From Paracoccus subflavus (lineage in GTDB: Bacteria > Pseudomonadota > Alphaproteobacteria > Rhodobacterales > Rhodobacteraceae): a DNA stretch of 64,000 bases. The DNA is taken from NCBI RefSeq assembly GCF_004310345.1, contig NZ_SISK01000001.1:248001-312000 (forward strand). The letters run 5' to 3'. The notes under the pieces are model-generated. The model worked only from the letters and a program-made list of their open reading frames with translations, made no database searches and was not told the origin of the DNA. Below are positions 56,120 through 64,000 of this stretch, one piece after another (positions within the stretch are counted from its first letter, which is position 1; the number at the start of each line of letters is the position of its first letter). A program made the translations under genes and the position numbers.

Positions 56120-57132
56120 CGATAAACCCGGTCATAGCGCGAACCCAGCGCGGTCAGGATTTCATATCCGATGGTGCCGGCGAAATCGGCCAGCCGGTCG
56201 ACGGGTTGCGCGGGACAGACAAGGTCAAGCTGCGCGGGGATATCCGGCAGATCCGTCACATCGGCGGTGATCAGATCCATCGAAACCCGGCCCACGATGG
56301 GGCAGGCCCGGTCCCCGGAATACAGGCTGGCACCGCTGGAGGACAGCGCGCGCAGGATGCCGTCGGCATAGCCTGCGGCCACCGTGGCGATGCGGCGCGG
56401 CCTGTCCGCCGTCCATGTCGCGCTGTAGCCCACGAATTCGCCGGGCCGCACCATCCGGGTCTGGATCACCGGCAGCGACAGCCGGACGACGGGCAGGGCC
56501 TCGGCAAAAGGCAGCGCCCCGTAAAGGCCGATGCCGGGACGGATCAGGTCGAAATGATAATCCGGACCCAGCAGCGTGCCGCCCGTGGCCGACAGCGACC
56601 GGGGCACATTGCAGCCATCCGTCATGGCGCGAAAGGCCGACAGTTGCATGGCATTGGCGGGGTGGCCGGGCTCATCCGCGCAGGCCAGGTGCGACATGAT
56701 GAAATCGGGGCCTGCCGCCAGGGCCTCGGCCCGGATCGCCGCCCATTCGCCGGGCTCAAGCCCCAGGCGGTTCATGCCGGTGTCAAGCTGGATCGCAAAG
56801 GGCCTGCCGGGGCGCAGGGCACGGTCGCGAAAGAACTGCTCGGCGCTGTTCAGGACCGGGATCAGGCCGCTCAGGTCGGCACCTGCCATATGGCCCGACA
56901 GAACATGGATGCGCGCGTCGTCGGGCAGGTGGGGGCGTAATGTGTGCCCTTCGCCGGCAAGGGCCACGAAGAAATCCCGTGCCCCTGCCGCATAGAGCGC
57001 CGACGCCACACGGTCGGCCCCCAGGCCATAGGCATCGGCCTTGACCACGGCGGCGGCGCGGGCGCCGGGGGACTTTGCCGCCAGGGCCTTCCAGTTGGCG
57101 ACGATGGCTTGCAGGTCGATATGCAGGGTCAT
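56116..57132 (-). CDS. alr: Alanine racemase
   Basis: 338 residues. PLP enzyme making D-Ala for peptidoglycan. PLP lysine in AAVVKADAYGLGA (Lys about 31), family GMNRLGLEP, SATGGTLLGPDYHFDLIRPGIGLYG, VGYSATW with the catalytic Tyr, and GRVSMDLI. Shorter than many bacterial Alr proteins by about 20 residues. Start ATG at 57132; first gene of the alr-mlaE-mlaF string. Confidence 0.93.
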   Translation of the reverse strand: MTLHIDLQAIVANWKALAAKSPGARAAAVVKADAYGLGADRVASALYAAGARDFFVALAGEGHTLRPHLPDDARIHVLSGHMAGADLSGLIPVLNSAEQFFRDRALRPGRPFAIQLDTGMNRLGLEPGEWAAIRAEALAAGPDFIMSHLACADEPGHPANAMQLSAFRAMTDGCNVPRSLSATGGTLLGPDYHFDLIRPGIGLYGALPFAEALPVVRLSLPVIQTRMVRPGEFVGYSATWTADRPRRIATVAAGYADGILRALSSSGASLYSGDRACPIVGRVSMDLITADVTDLPDIPAQLDLVCPAQPVDRLADFAGTIGYEILTALGSRYDRVYR

Positions 57133-57193
57133 GGCGGGCGTCCCGTTAGGATTGGGCATCTTCAACCAGAAATCGCCCCGCGCTTCCAGCCCG

Positions 57194-57955
57194 TCAGACG
57201 AACTGTTCGCGCAGCAGCCGTTCCTCGAGGCCGTGGCCCCTGTCGAACAGCAGGCGGTGGCGCACGTCCTGGGCGCTGCGGATCTGGACGCGCACGACAT
57301 GGCGGGCCGATCGGGAATCGGCGTCGGCCATGACCGGACGGCGTTCGGGATGCAGCACCTCGATTTCGACCGCCGCCGCCTTGGGCAGCAGCGCCCCCCG
57401 CCACCGGCGCGGGCGGAACGGGGCAATGGCGGTCAGGGCCAGCACATCAGAGTTGATCGGCAGGATGGGACCATGCGCAGAGTAGTTGTAGGCGGTCGAA
57501 CCCGCGGGCGTGGCGATCAGGGCGCCGTCGCAGACCAGTTCCTCCATCCGCATCCGGCCGTCCACGTGGATGCGCAGCTTGGCGGCCTGCGGACCCTCGC
57601 GCAGCAAACTGACCTCGTTGATGGCCAGGGCTTCCTGCACCGTTCCATCCGACCGGGTCGCGCACATGCGCAGCGGGTTGATGACCGTTTCCTCGGCCGC
57701 GGACAGCCGTTCCGCCAGGCCATTCTCGGCATAGCCGTTCATCAGGAAGCCGACGGTGCCCCGGTTCATGCCATAGACCGGCAGGTCACGGCCGGTCAGC
57801 GAATGCAGGGTTTGCAGCATGAACCCGTCGCCGCCCAGTGCGACCACCACATCGGCCGCCTCCAGCCCTACGCTGCCGTACCGGTCCGACAGCGATGTCA
57901 GCGCAGCCTGCGCAAGTTCGGCCTCGCTGGCGGTGAAGTGGATTCGTGGCGCCAT
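57194..57955 (-). CDS. nadK: NAD kinase
   Basis: 253 residues. Phosphorylates NAD to [15 protein letters not shown] (about 41-51), [40 protein letters not shown] and the C-terminal [21 protein letters not shown]. The GGDG and NE motifs are catalytic/NAD-binding hallmarks. Start at 57955, divergent from glyA. Confidence 0.93.
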   Translation of the reverse strand: MAPRIHFTASEAELAQAALTSLSDRYGSVGLEAADVVVALGGDGFMLQTLHSLTGRDLPVYGMNRGTVGFLMNGYAENGLAERLSAAEETVINPLRMCATRSDGTVQEALAINEVSLLREGPQAAKLRIHVDGRMRMEELVCDGALIATPAGSTAYNYSAHGPILPINSDVLALTAIAPFRPRRWRGALLPKAAAVEIEVLHPERRPVMADADSRSARHVVRVQIRSAQDVRHRLLFDRGHGLEERLLREQFV

Positions 57956-58130
57956 GACTGCATCCTGCCCCCGGGACGGGCAGCATCGGCCGCCCCCCGG
58001 CGCAATGCAACCCCCGTTGCCCTCGGTGTCGTGCTGCCAGGGGATGCGTCGCTTTTGTGGCTTTTCGCATGGCCTGCCCTGGGATAAGACGGCCCCGAAA
58101 CCGCCCCTTGGCAGGAAAGGACGCGCGCCC

Positions 58131-59426
58131 ATGAACGCCCCCACCCGAGAAACCGGCTTTTTCACCGAAACGCTGGCCCATACCGACCCCGAGATTGCCA
58201 AGGCGATCGGTCAGGAACTGGGCCGCCAGCGCGACGAGATCGAACTGATCGCGTCCGAGAACATCGTGTCCCGGGCGGTGCTCGAGGCGCAGGGATCGGT
58301 CCTGACCAACAAATATGCCGAGGGCTATCCGGGCAAACGCTATTACGGCGGCTGCCAGTATGTCGATGTGGCCGAAACCCTGGCCATCGAACGGGCCAAG
58401 CACCTGTTCGATTGCGAATTCGCCAATGTCCAGCCCAACAGCGGCAGCCAGATGAACCAGGCCGTGTTCCTGGCGCTGCTGCAACCGGGCGACACCTTCA
58501 TGGGGCTGGATCTGAATTCGGGGGGACACCTGACCCATGGATCGCCCGTCAACATGTCGGGCAAGTGGTTCAATGTGGTCAGCTATGGCGTGCGCCAGCA
58601 GGATCAGTTGCTGGACATGGAGGAAGTCCGGCAGAAGGCGCTGGAAAACAAGCCCAAGCTGATCGTTGCAGGGGGCACGGCCTATAGCCGCGTCTGGGAC
58701 TGGGCTGCCTTCCGCCAGATCGCGGACGAAGTGGGCGCATACCTGATGGTGGACATGGCCCATATCGCGGGCCTGGTGGCGGGCGGCGCCCATCCCTCTC
58801 CCCTGCCCCATGCCCATGTCGTGACCACGACGACGCACAAATCCCTGCGGGGCCCCCGTGGCGGGATGATCCTGACCAACGACGCCGATCTTGCCAAGAA
58901 GATCAATTCGGCCGTGTTTCCCGGCCTTCAGGGGGGGCCGCTGATGCATGTGATCGCCGCCAAGGCCGTGGCCTTCGGCGAGGCATTGCAGCCGTCGTTC
59001 AAGGCTTATGCCGCACAGGTCGTGTCAAACGCGCAGGCCATGGCGGACGAGCTGATGCGCGGCGGCATCGACATCGTGTCGGGCGGCACCGACAACCACC
59101 TGTGCCTGGCCGACCTGCGTCCCAAGGGCGTGACCGGCAAGGCGACCGAGGCCGCGCTGGGACGCGCCCATATCACCTGCAACAAGAACGGCGTGCCCTT
59201 TGATCCTGAAAAGCCGTTCGTCACCTCGGGCATCCGCCTGGGCGCCCCGGCGGGCACGACGCGCGGCTTCAACGAGGCAGAGTTCCGCCAGATCGCGCGC
59301 TGGATCGTCCAGGTCGTCGATGGTCTTGCCGCCAACGGCGAGGATGGCAATGCCGACGTCGAAGCAAAGGTCAGGGCAGAAGTCGCGGAGCTTTGCGGGC
59401 GTTTTCCCCTGTATGCCGGGATGTAG
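58131..59426 (+). CDS. glyA: Serine hydroxymethyltransferase
   Basis: 431 residues. PLP enzyme interconverting serine and glycine with tetrahydrofolate. [36 protein letters not shown], and the PLP lysine in [14 protein letters not shown] (about 241-254). Strong AGGAAAGG before the ATG at 58131. Divergent from nadK. Ends at a bidirectional terminator shared with the convergent EamA gene. Confidence 0.96.
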   Translation: MNAPTRETGFFTETLAHTDPEIAKAIGQELGRQRDEIELIASENIVSRAVLEAQGSVLTNKYAEGYPGKRYYGGCQYVDVAETLAIERAKHLFDCEFANVQPNSGSQMNQAVFLALLQPGDTFMGLDLNSGGHLTHGSPVNMSGKWFNVVSYGVRQQDQLLDMEEVRQKALENKPKLIVAGGTAYSRVWDWAAFRQIADEVGAYLMVDMAHIAGLVAGGAHPSPLPHAHVVTTTTHKSLRGPRGGMILTNDADLAKKINSAVFPGLQGGPLMHVIAAKAVAFGEALQPSFKAYAAQVVSNAQAMADELMRGGIDIVSGGTDNHLCLADLRPKGVTGKATEAALGRAHITCNKNGVPFDPEKPFVTSGIRLGAPAGTTRGFNEAEFRQIARWIVQVVDGLAANGEDGNADVEAKVRAEVAELCGRFPLYAGM

Positions 59427-59449
59427 CTGTCGGTCGCGACAGCCCGCCG

Positions 59450-59478
59450 AACCCCGCCCGGACGCCGCGGCGGGGTTT
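59450..59478. terminator. Terminator hairpin between glyA and the convergent gene
   Basis: AACCCCGCC (59450-59458) pairs with GGCGGGGTT (59469-59477); TTT follows on the plus strand. Lies in the 54-nt gap of two converging genes. Confidence 0.8.
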
Positions 59479-59480
59479 CC

Positions 59481-60386
59481 CTATTGCGCCGGGATCGAAA
59501 CGGCGGCGTGGCGCAGGCGCGCCTCGCGCCAGGTGATATAGGAAATCGCCCCGATCATCATGCCGCCGCCCAGGATCACCCATTTGTCCAGCGGCTCGCC
59601 GAATACCAGCACCCCCAACAGGCTGGCCCAGATCAGTTGCAGAAAGGTGACGGGCTGCGTCACCGTCATCGGCGCCACGGCAAAGGCGCGGGTCATGGTA
59701 TAATGGCCCGCCGTTGCAAAGACCGCGACAAGCCCCAGCCAGCCGATCTGCCCCCAGGTCGGCGGCACCCAGACCGCCCAGGCCAACGGCGCCAGCCCGA
59801 CAGCGACCGTCAGCGACATCATGGCCACCACGATGGCAGCCGGCACATGCTCGGTGATCCGCTTGGCCACCAGATAGGATGCCCCAAAGGCCAGGGCGGC
59901 CACGATCTGCGACAGGTGGCCGGGATCCAGCGGGCGCAGACCGGGACGCAGCACGATCAGCGCCCCCAGCAGCGCCACGCCGACGGCCGCGATGCGACGG
60001 GTGGCCAGCCGTTCGTTCATGAAGAGCGCAGCGCCCACCGTGACGAAGATGGGGTTGAGAAATCCGATGGCCGTAGCCTCGGCCACGGTGATCCGCGACA
60101 TGGCGTAAAACCAGGTGCAGACGGCCAGCACATGCAGCGCGGCGCGCCACGTCAGCAGGCGCCAGACCGGCGCTGGAAAGCCGCGTTGCAGGGCACCGAT
60201 CAGCAGCGGCGCCAGAAAGATCAGCCCGAACACGAACCGGATGAACGCCGCCTGGGGGGCCGGCAGCGCCCCGTCCAGCCAGCGCACGATACCGTTCACC
60301 GCAACGAAGCAAAGCCCCGTGACCAGCATCCAGCCGATGCCCGCCAGATCGCGCCGTGTTTGCCCGTCAACTTGCATGATGTGCAT
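59481..60386 (-). CDS. EamA/DMT-family transporter
   Basis: 301 residues from the ATG at 60386 (an in-frame 60413 start is possible). Ten membrane helices in two EamA halves: AGIGWMLVTGLCFVAVNG, FYAMSRITVAEATAIGFLNPI, then ALAFGASYLVAKRITEHVP and FAVAPMTVTQPVTFLQLIWASLLG. Such proteins export amino acids or other metabolites. It lies 30 nt after lysE on the same strand, so it may share that export theme. Confidence 0.88.
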   Translation of the reverse strand: MHIMQVDGQTRRDLAGIGWMLVTGLCFVAVNGIVRWLDGALPAPQAAFIRFVFGLIFLAPLLIGALQRGFPAPVWRLLTWRAALHVLAVCTWFYAMSRITVAEATAIGFLNPIFVTVGAALFMNERLATRRIAAVGVALLGALIVLRPGLRPLDPGHLSQIVAALAFGASYLVAKRITEHVPAAIVVAMMSLTVAVGLAPLAWAVWVPPTWGQIGWLGLVAVFATAGHYTMTRAFAVAPMTVTQPVTFLQLIWASLLGVLVFGEPLDKWVILGGGMMIGAISYITWREARLRHAAVSIPAQ

Positions 60387-60416
60387 CTGCGCTGCTTTTT
60401 CCGCCCCGTGCAAGGG

Positions 60417-61010
60417 CTATTCCAGGATCAGACCCAGGGCGATGGACCCCATGACGACGCCGATGGCCGCGTCCAGAATCCGCCAGGCGCCCGGCCGGGA
60501 CAGGACCGGGGCCAGCAGCCGCGCGCCATAGCCCAGCGCAAAGAAGAACGCGAACGATCCGGTCATCGCGCCCAGGCCAAAGACCAGCGGGTCGGGCCAT
60601 TGCGCCGACACGGCGCCCAGCAGGATAACCGTATCCAGCCAGACATGCGGATTGAGCCATGTGAGCGCCGCGATGATTGCAAGCGTGCCTGCCAGACCCC
60701 GGCTTGCGCCCTCGGGGCGCAAGGCATCGCCCCCCTTCCAGGCGGAACGGAACGACCGCGCCCCGTACCAGATCAGGAACGCCGCCCCCGCCCACCGCAT
60801 CCCCTCGGCCAGCATGGGCATGGATCGGGTGATCCGTGCCATGCCCGTCACGCCCAGAAGGATCAGCAGGGCATCGGACAGGGCGCAGAATAGGCAGACC
60901 CACAGGACATGACGCCGCATGAGCCCTTGTCGCAGAACAAAGGCGTTCTGCGCCCCTATGGCGACGATCAGCGACAATCCGGTTCCGAACCCGGCGGCAT
61001 AGGACATCAT
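60417..61010 (-). CDS. LysE/ArgO-family amino acid exporter
   Basis: 197 residues, six membrane helices. Exports L-lysine or L-arginine. SYAAGFGTGLSLIVAIGAQNAFVLRQG at the N-terminus, WLNPHVWLDTVILLGAV in the middle, GPLVFGLGAM-type helix near the end. Start at 61010 (GAGGTGCA upstream). Divergent from an ArgP/LysG-type LysR regulator, the usual inducer pair. Confidence 0.9.
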   Translation of the reverse strand: MMSYAAGFGTGLSLIVAIGAQNAFVLRQGLMRRHVLWVCLFCALSDALLILLGVTGMARITRSMPMLAEGMRWAGAAFLIWYGARSFRSAWKGGDALRPEGASRGLAGTLAIIAALTWLNPHVWLDTVILLGAVSAQWPDPLVFGLGAMTGSFAFFFALGYGARLLAPVLSRPGAWRILDAAIGVVMGSIALGLILE

Positions 61011-61090
61011 GACTGCACCTCTGTCGCGTCTGTCGCACAAGCCCGCCATCAGCTAAACTGAATTCCGCTGAACCTGATGAAGTGCTGCTT

Positions 61091-61951
61091 ATGCTGGACT
61101 ATCCCGCCCTTGCTGCCTTGGCCGAGGTGATCCGCCGCAGTTCCTTTGACGGGGCGGCGGCCGCGCTGCATGTCACCCCCTCGGCGATATCGCAGCGTAT
61201 CCGCACCCTTGAAGAACGAATGGGCGCAGTGCTGATCGACCGGGGTCCGCCGGTCCGCGCGACCGCGCAGGGCTTGCGCCTTGCAGCGCATCTGGATCAG
61301 GTCCGACTGCTGGAAGCCGGATTGTCCGACCCTGCGCCGGGCCTGCCCGTGCTGCGCATGGCCGTGAACGCCGACAGCCTGGCGGTCTGGGCCATGCCGG
61401 CGCTCGCCTCCGCTCCGGGGCTGGTGGATCTTGTCATCGACGATCAGGATCACGCCCTGGACTGGCTGCGCGCCGGTCTGGTCGTGGCAGCGATCACCAG
61501 CGACAGCCGCCCCGTCCCCGGATGCGACAGCCTGCGGCTGGGCGCCATGCGCTATCGCGCGACGGCCAGCCCGGATTTTGTGGCGCGATATTTTTTCGAT
61601 GGCGTGACGGCAGAAACCCTGGCCGGCGCGCCGTCGCTTTGTTTCAACGGCAAGGACGCCCTTCAGGCCCGCTGGGTTCATGCCCTGACCGGACAGCGGC
61701 CTATCCTGCCCATGCACCGCCTTCCCGATCCGCACGCCTTTGCCGATGCGACGCGGCTTGGCCTTGGATGGGGCATGAATCCCGAAACGCTGATCGGTGG
61801 CGATGTGGCCCAGGGCCGACTGATCGACCTGGCCCCCGACCATGCCTTGGATGTGCCGCTGTTCTGGCAGTTCAGCCGCATCACCGCCCAGGCCATCGCC
61901 CCGCTGACCCAGGCCATGAAAAAGGCCGCCACGGCAAACCTGCTGCCCTGA
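61091..61951 (+). CDS. LysR regulator, ArgP/LysG family
   Basis: 286 residues. N-terminal winged helix: FDGAAAALHVTPSAISQRIRTLEERMGAVLIDR (about 21-53); C-terminal effector domain with VNADSLAVWAMPAL as in ArgP/IciA. Binds lysine or arginine and activates the divergent lysE/argO gene. The about 80-nt gap between the two starts should hold the shared promoter and operator. Start MLDYPALAAL at 61091. Confidence 0.92.
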   Translation: MLDYPALAALAEVIRRSSFDGAAAALHVTPSAISQRIRTLEERMGAVLIDRGPPVRATAQGLRLAAHLDQVRLLEAGLSDPAPGLPVLRMAVNADSLAVWAMPALASAPGLVDLVIDDQDHALDWLRAGLVVAAITSDSRPVPGCDSLRLGAMRYRATASPDFVARYFFDGVTAETLAGAPSLCFNGKDALQARWVHALTGQRPILPMHRLPDPHAFADATRLGLGWGMNPETLIGGDVAQGRLIDLAPDHALDVPLFWQFSRITAQAIAPLTQAMKKAATANLLP

Positions 61952-62001
61952 CGGCCCGTTCGATTCTGGCCAAGACGTTTGGGGGCTGGCCGTTGGCGTC
62001 G

Positions 62002-62745
62002 CTAGAGTTGCGCAGCCACTGGTTCCGACAGGTCGAAATTGCCGGTGACGTTCTGGACATCGTCGTCGTCTTCCAGGGTGTCGATCAGCTTCATCAGCTT
62101 TTGCGCCGTTTCCAGGTCGGTGATCTCGGTCGGCGCCTGAGGCTTCCAGATCAGCCTGGCACTGGCCGATTCGCCCAATGCGGCTTCGAGCGCCTGCGAC
62201 ACCTCGTTCAGCGCGGTATCGGCGCAATAGATCCAGTGGCCTTCCTCGTCGGTCTGCACATCGTCGGCGCCCGCCTCGATGGCCGCCAGCATGACGGTAT
62301 CGGCGTCTCCGACCGACAGGGGATACATGATCTCGCCCACACGGTCGAACATGAAGCTGACCGATCCGCTCTGGCCCAGATCGCCGCCGGCCTTGGTGAA
62401 ATAGCTCCGCACGTTCGAGGCCGTGCGGTTGCGGTTGTCGGTCATCGCCTCGACCACCAGGGCGATGCCGTTCGGACCATAGCCTTCGTAGCGGATTTCC
62501 TCGTAATTCTCGGCGTCGCCCCCTTGCGACTTCTTGATGGCGCGGTCGATCACGTCCTTGGGGACGGAATTCGATTTGGCTTCCTTGACCGCCAGCCGCA
62601 GACGCGGGTTCTTGTCGGGGTCAGGGTCGCCCATCTTGGCGGCAACGGTGATCTCTTTTGCCAGCTTCGAGAACAGCTTCGACCGGGCTGCGTCCTGGCG
62701 GCCCTTGCGATGCTGGATATTGGCCCATTTGGAATGGCCTGCCAT
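62002..62745 (-). CDS. yebC: YebC/PmpR-family protein
   Basis: 247 residues. Begins [20 protein letters not shown], the invariant YebC start, with [20 protein letters not shown] and [21 protein letters not shown]. YebC proteins act as transcription regulators and in translation of difficult stretches. AAGGACA precedes the ATG. Usually near ruvC; here it lies between an ArgP gene and a transporter. Confidence 0.95.
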   Translation of the reverse strand: MAGHSKWANIQHRKGRQDAARSKLFSKLAKEITVAAKMGDPDPDKNPRLRLAVKEAKSNSVPKDVIDRAIKKSQGGDAENYEEIRYEGYGPNGIALVVEAMTDNRNRTASNVRSYFTKAGGDLGQSGSVSFMFDRVGEIMYPLSVGDADTVMLAAIEAGADDVQTDEEGHWIYCADTALNEVSQALEAALGESASARLIWKPQAPTEITDLETAQKLMKLIDTLEDDDDVQNVTGNFDLSEPVAAQL

Positions 62746-62992
62746 GGTTCTTGTCCTTCGCAGTTCACAACCGGATGGGCGCTTTTAGTCCAAGCCCGCT
62801 GCCGGTCGCAAGACGGGGGCGGCCCTGGAAAAAGGGGCGCCCGTTCAGCCGCTCGACCTCGATCAGGTTCCAGATCAGGATGCAGGCAGCGCCCGGGGCA
62901 AACGTATCGGCCATGCGGAAACTGCTGCGCATGGCACAAAGCTGTTCCCTCCTGCGGGCAACCCTCGGCGGCATGGGACGTGAGGATTGCAG
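62746..62992. other. Intergenic region between yebC and the SLC13-type gene
   Basis: About 247 nt. A 69-codon minus-strand open frame (62765-62974) has a plausible inner part (ILIWNLIEVERLNGRPFFQG) but no strong start, so it is not called as a gene. Confidence 0.35.
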
Positions 62993-64000
62993 TCAGAGCG
63001 TCCAGACCAGGGGAATGGTCAGGCAGGCGACGATACCGCAGATGATGTCCAACGGTACCCCGACGCGAACAAAGTCGCTGAAGCGATACCCCCCCGGCCC
63101 ATAGACCATCATGTGCGTCTGATAGCCGATGGGGGTGGCAAAGGCGACGGTCGCCGAAAACATCACCGCCACCACATAGGCCCGCGGATCGTGGCCCAGC
63201 GATTCCGCCAGCGCGATGGCAATGGGCGTCAGCAGAACGGCCACGGCGTTGTTCGACAGGATTTCCGTCAGCACCAGCCCCAGAAAATAGATCGCGATCA
63301 GCGTCACGAAGGGCGGCAGACCCAGCAGCCAGGGCGAGATAACATCCACGATCAGTCCCACCGTGCCGGTATGTTCCAGCGCTTGGCCAAAGGCCAGCAT
63401 GGCAAAGATCATCGCCAGCAGGCGGGCATCGACAAAGGAAAACGCCTCATCCGCATCTATGCAGCGCGAGATGAGGATGACGGCGGAGGCCAGAAAGGCC
63501 AGAACCATGATCGGCGCCACGTCCAGCGAGGCCAGCGTCACCACCGCCAGCAAGGCAATGATGGCAATGGGCGCCTTTTCCCGGCGATAGGCACGGATCG
63601 AGGGCCGGCTGACATCCACCAGGCCCATGTCGGCCGCCAGCCGGGCGATATCCTCGGGCGCGCCTTCCAGCAGCAGCGTATCGCCCACGCGAACCACCAG
63701 ATCGTCAAGCTGCCGCCCCAGGTTCTGGTCGCGGCGGTGGGCTGCCAGCACATAGATGCCATAGCGGCGGCGCAGGCGCATGTCGCCCAGCCGACGCCCG
63801 ATCAACTGCGCGCCCGGCGAAATCAGCACCTCGACCGTCTGGGTGGCGACCGAGCTGAGCTTGTCCACCACCTGAAGGTTCTTGTTTCCCAGCAGTTCCA
63901 GCAGATCGGCCATCTCGGATCGCAGCACCACGCGGTCGCCGGGCTCCAGCACGACATCGGTCAGTTCTCGCCGCAACGACAGATCGCCGCGCAGCACGTC
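62993..64000 (-). CDS. SLC13/DASS-type ion transporter with RCK_C domains (cut by window edge)
   Basis: About 336 codons visible, continuing right of the window. Two TrkA-C/RCK_C-like regulatory domains (VVLEPGDRVVLRSEMADLLEL, VVRVGDTLLLEGAPEDIARLAA) followed by the membrane half: AIIALLAVVTLASLDVAPIMVLAFLAS, LAMIFAMLAFGQALEHTG, LTEILSNNAVAVLLTPIA and FATPIGYQTHMMVYGPGGY. The last two are the SLC13 substrate-binding signatures (NNA and PIGYQTN). Sodium-coupled dicarboxylate or sulfate transport is typical; substrate unknown. Confidence 0.9.
   Translation of the reverse strand, partial: DVLRGDLSLRRELTDVVLEPGDRVVLRSEMADLLELLGNKNLQVVDKLSSVATQTVEVLISPGAQLIGRRLGDMRLRRRYGIYVLAAHRRDQNLGRQLDDLVVRVGDTLLLEGAPEDIARLAADMGLVDVSRPSIRAYRREKAPIAIIALLAVVTLASLDVAPIMVLAFLASAVILISRCIDADEAFSFVDARLLAMIFAMLAFGQALEHTGTVGLIVDVISPWLLGLPPFVTLIAIYFLGLVLTEILSNNAVAVLLTPIAIALAESLGHDPRAYVVAVMFSATVAFATPIGYQTHMMVYGPGGYRFSDFVRVGVPLDIICGIVACLTIPLVWTL

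Overview
The window is GC-rich, densely coded DNA from an alphaproteobacterium, most likely Rhodobacteraceae and close to Paracoccus. Pointers are a MmcB-family repair protein, a DUF1489 protein, a CarD regulator next to a 7Fe ferredoxin, a tRNA-His without an encoded G-1 and with A73, and many 4-nt start/stop overlaps. The genus is inferred; no 16S rRNA gene is present.

Layout. 1-1330: 5' part of pyruvate kinase and an N-formylglutamate amidohydrolase-like gene. 1.4-5.7 kb: copper cluster on the minus strand (DUF411, CopA-type P1B ATPase, Met-rich DUF305, small exported protein). 5.8-9.3 kb: nickel/cobalt-type cluster. An NreB-like MFS exporter and a DmeR-like CsoR/RcnR repressor face a His-rich protein, a HupE/UreJ-like permease and a membrane-anchored periplasmic protein, with a C-tract/G-tract operator between them. 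9.8-19.3 kb: a compact selenocysteine formate dehydrogenase locus, fdhA(UGA)-fdhB-fdhI-fdhE-selA-selB-selC-orf126. It holds a Sec enzyme together with the Sec synthase, the Sec elongation factor and tRNA-Sec. The tRNA-Sec gene lies inside the 3' end of the selB reading frame, and a 126-residue unknown gene overlaps the selB stop codon.

19.3-32.2 kb: housekeeping and envelope genes (trigger factor, DUF1489, tRNA-Gly, MipA-like porin, ABC-F ATPase, BolA, monothiol glutaredoxin, YqjD/YqjE-like membrane proteins, tRNA-His, MmcB, DUF481 protein, NusB, riboflavin synthase). A decayed gene at 21.9-22.3 kb and an IS481-type transposase remnant with an AT-rich flank at 25.2-25.8 kb interrupt it. 32.2-36.8 kb: capsule genes kpsS, a kpsD/wza-like gene and kpsC. 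37.0-40.9 kb: sulfate/thiosulfate ABC transporter (cysA-sbp-cysT-cysW). 40.9-44.1 kb: a GMC oxidoreductase translationally coupled to a gamma-glutamyltransferase. 44.3-50.8 kb: DUF1236, tRNA-Arg, GNAT, CarD, ferredoxin, S4 protein, SUV3-like helicase, TPR protein. 50.8-64 kb: SCP2 protein, hydrolase, the corC-ybeY-phoH and mlaF-mlaE-alr strings, NAD kinase, glyA, EamA exporter, LysE/ArgP pair, YebC and a cut-off SLC13-type transporter.

The most unusual feature is the selB/selC overlap. The first in-frame selB stop lies beyond the tRNA, so tRNA maturation from the selB transcript would leave selB mRNA without a stop codon. The genes needed besides these for Sec incorporation and formate dehydrogenase maturation (selD, fdhD) are not in the window. 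No rRNA, CRISPR array, intact insertion sequence or prophage was seen.
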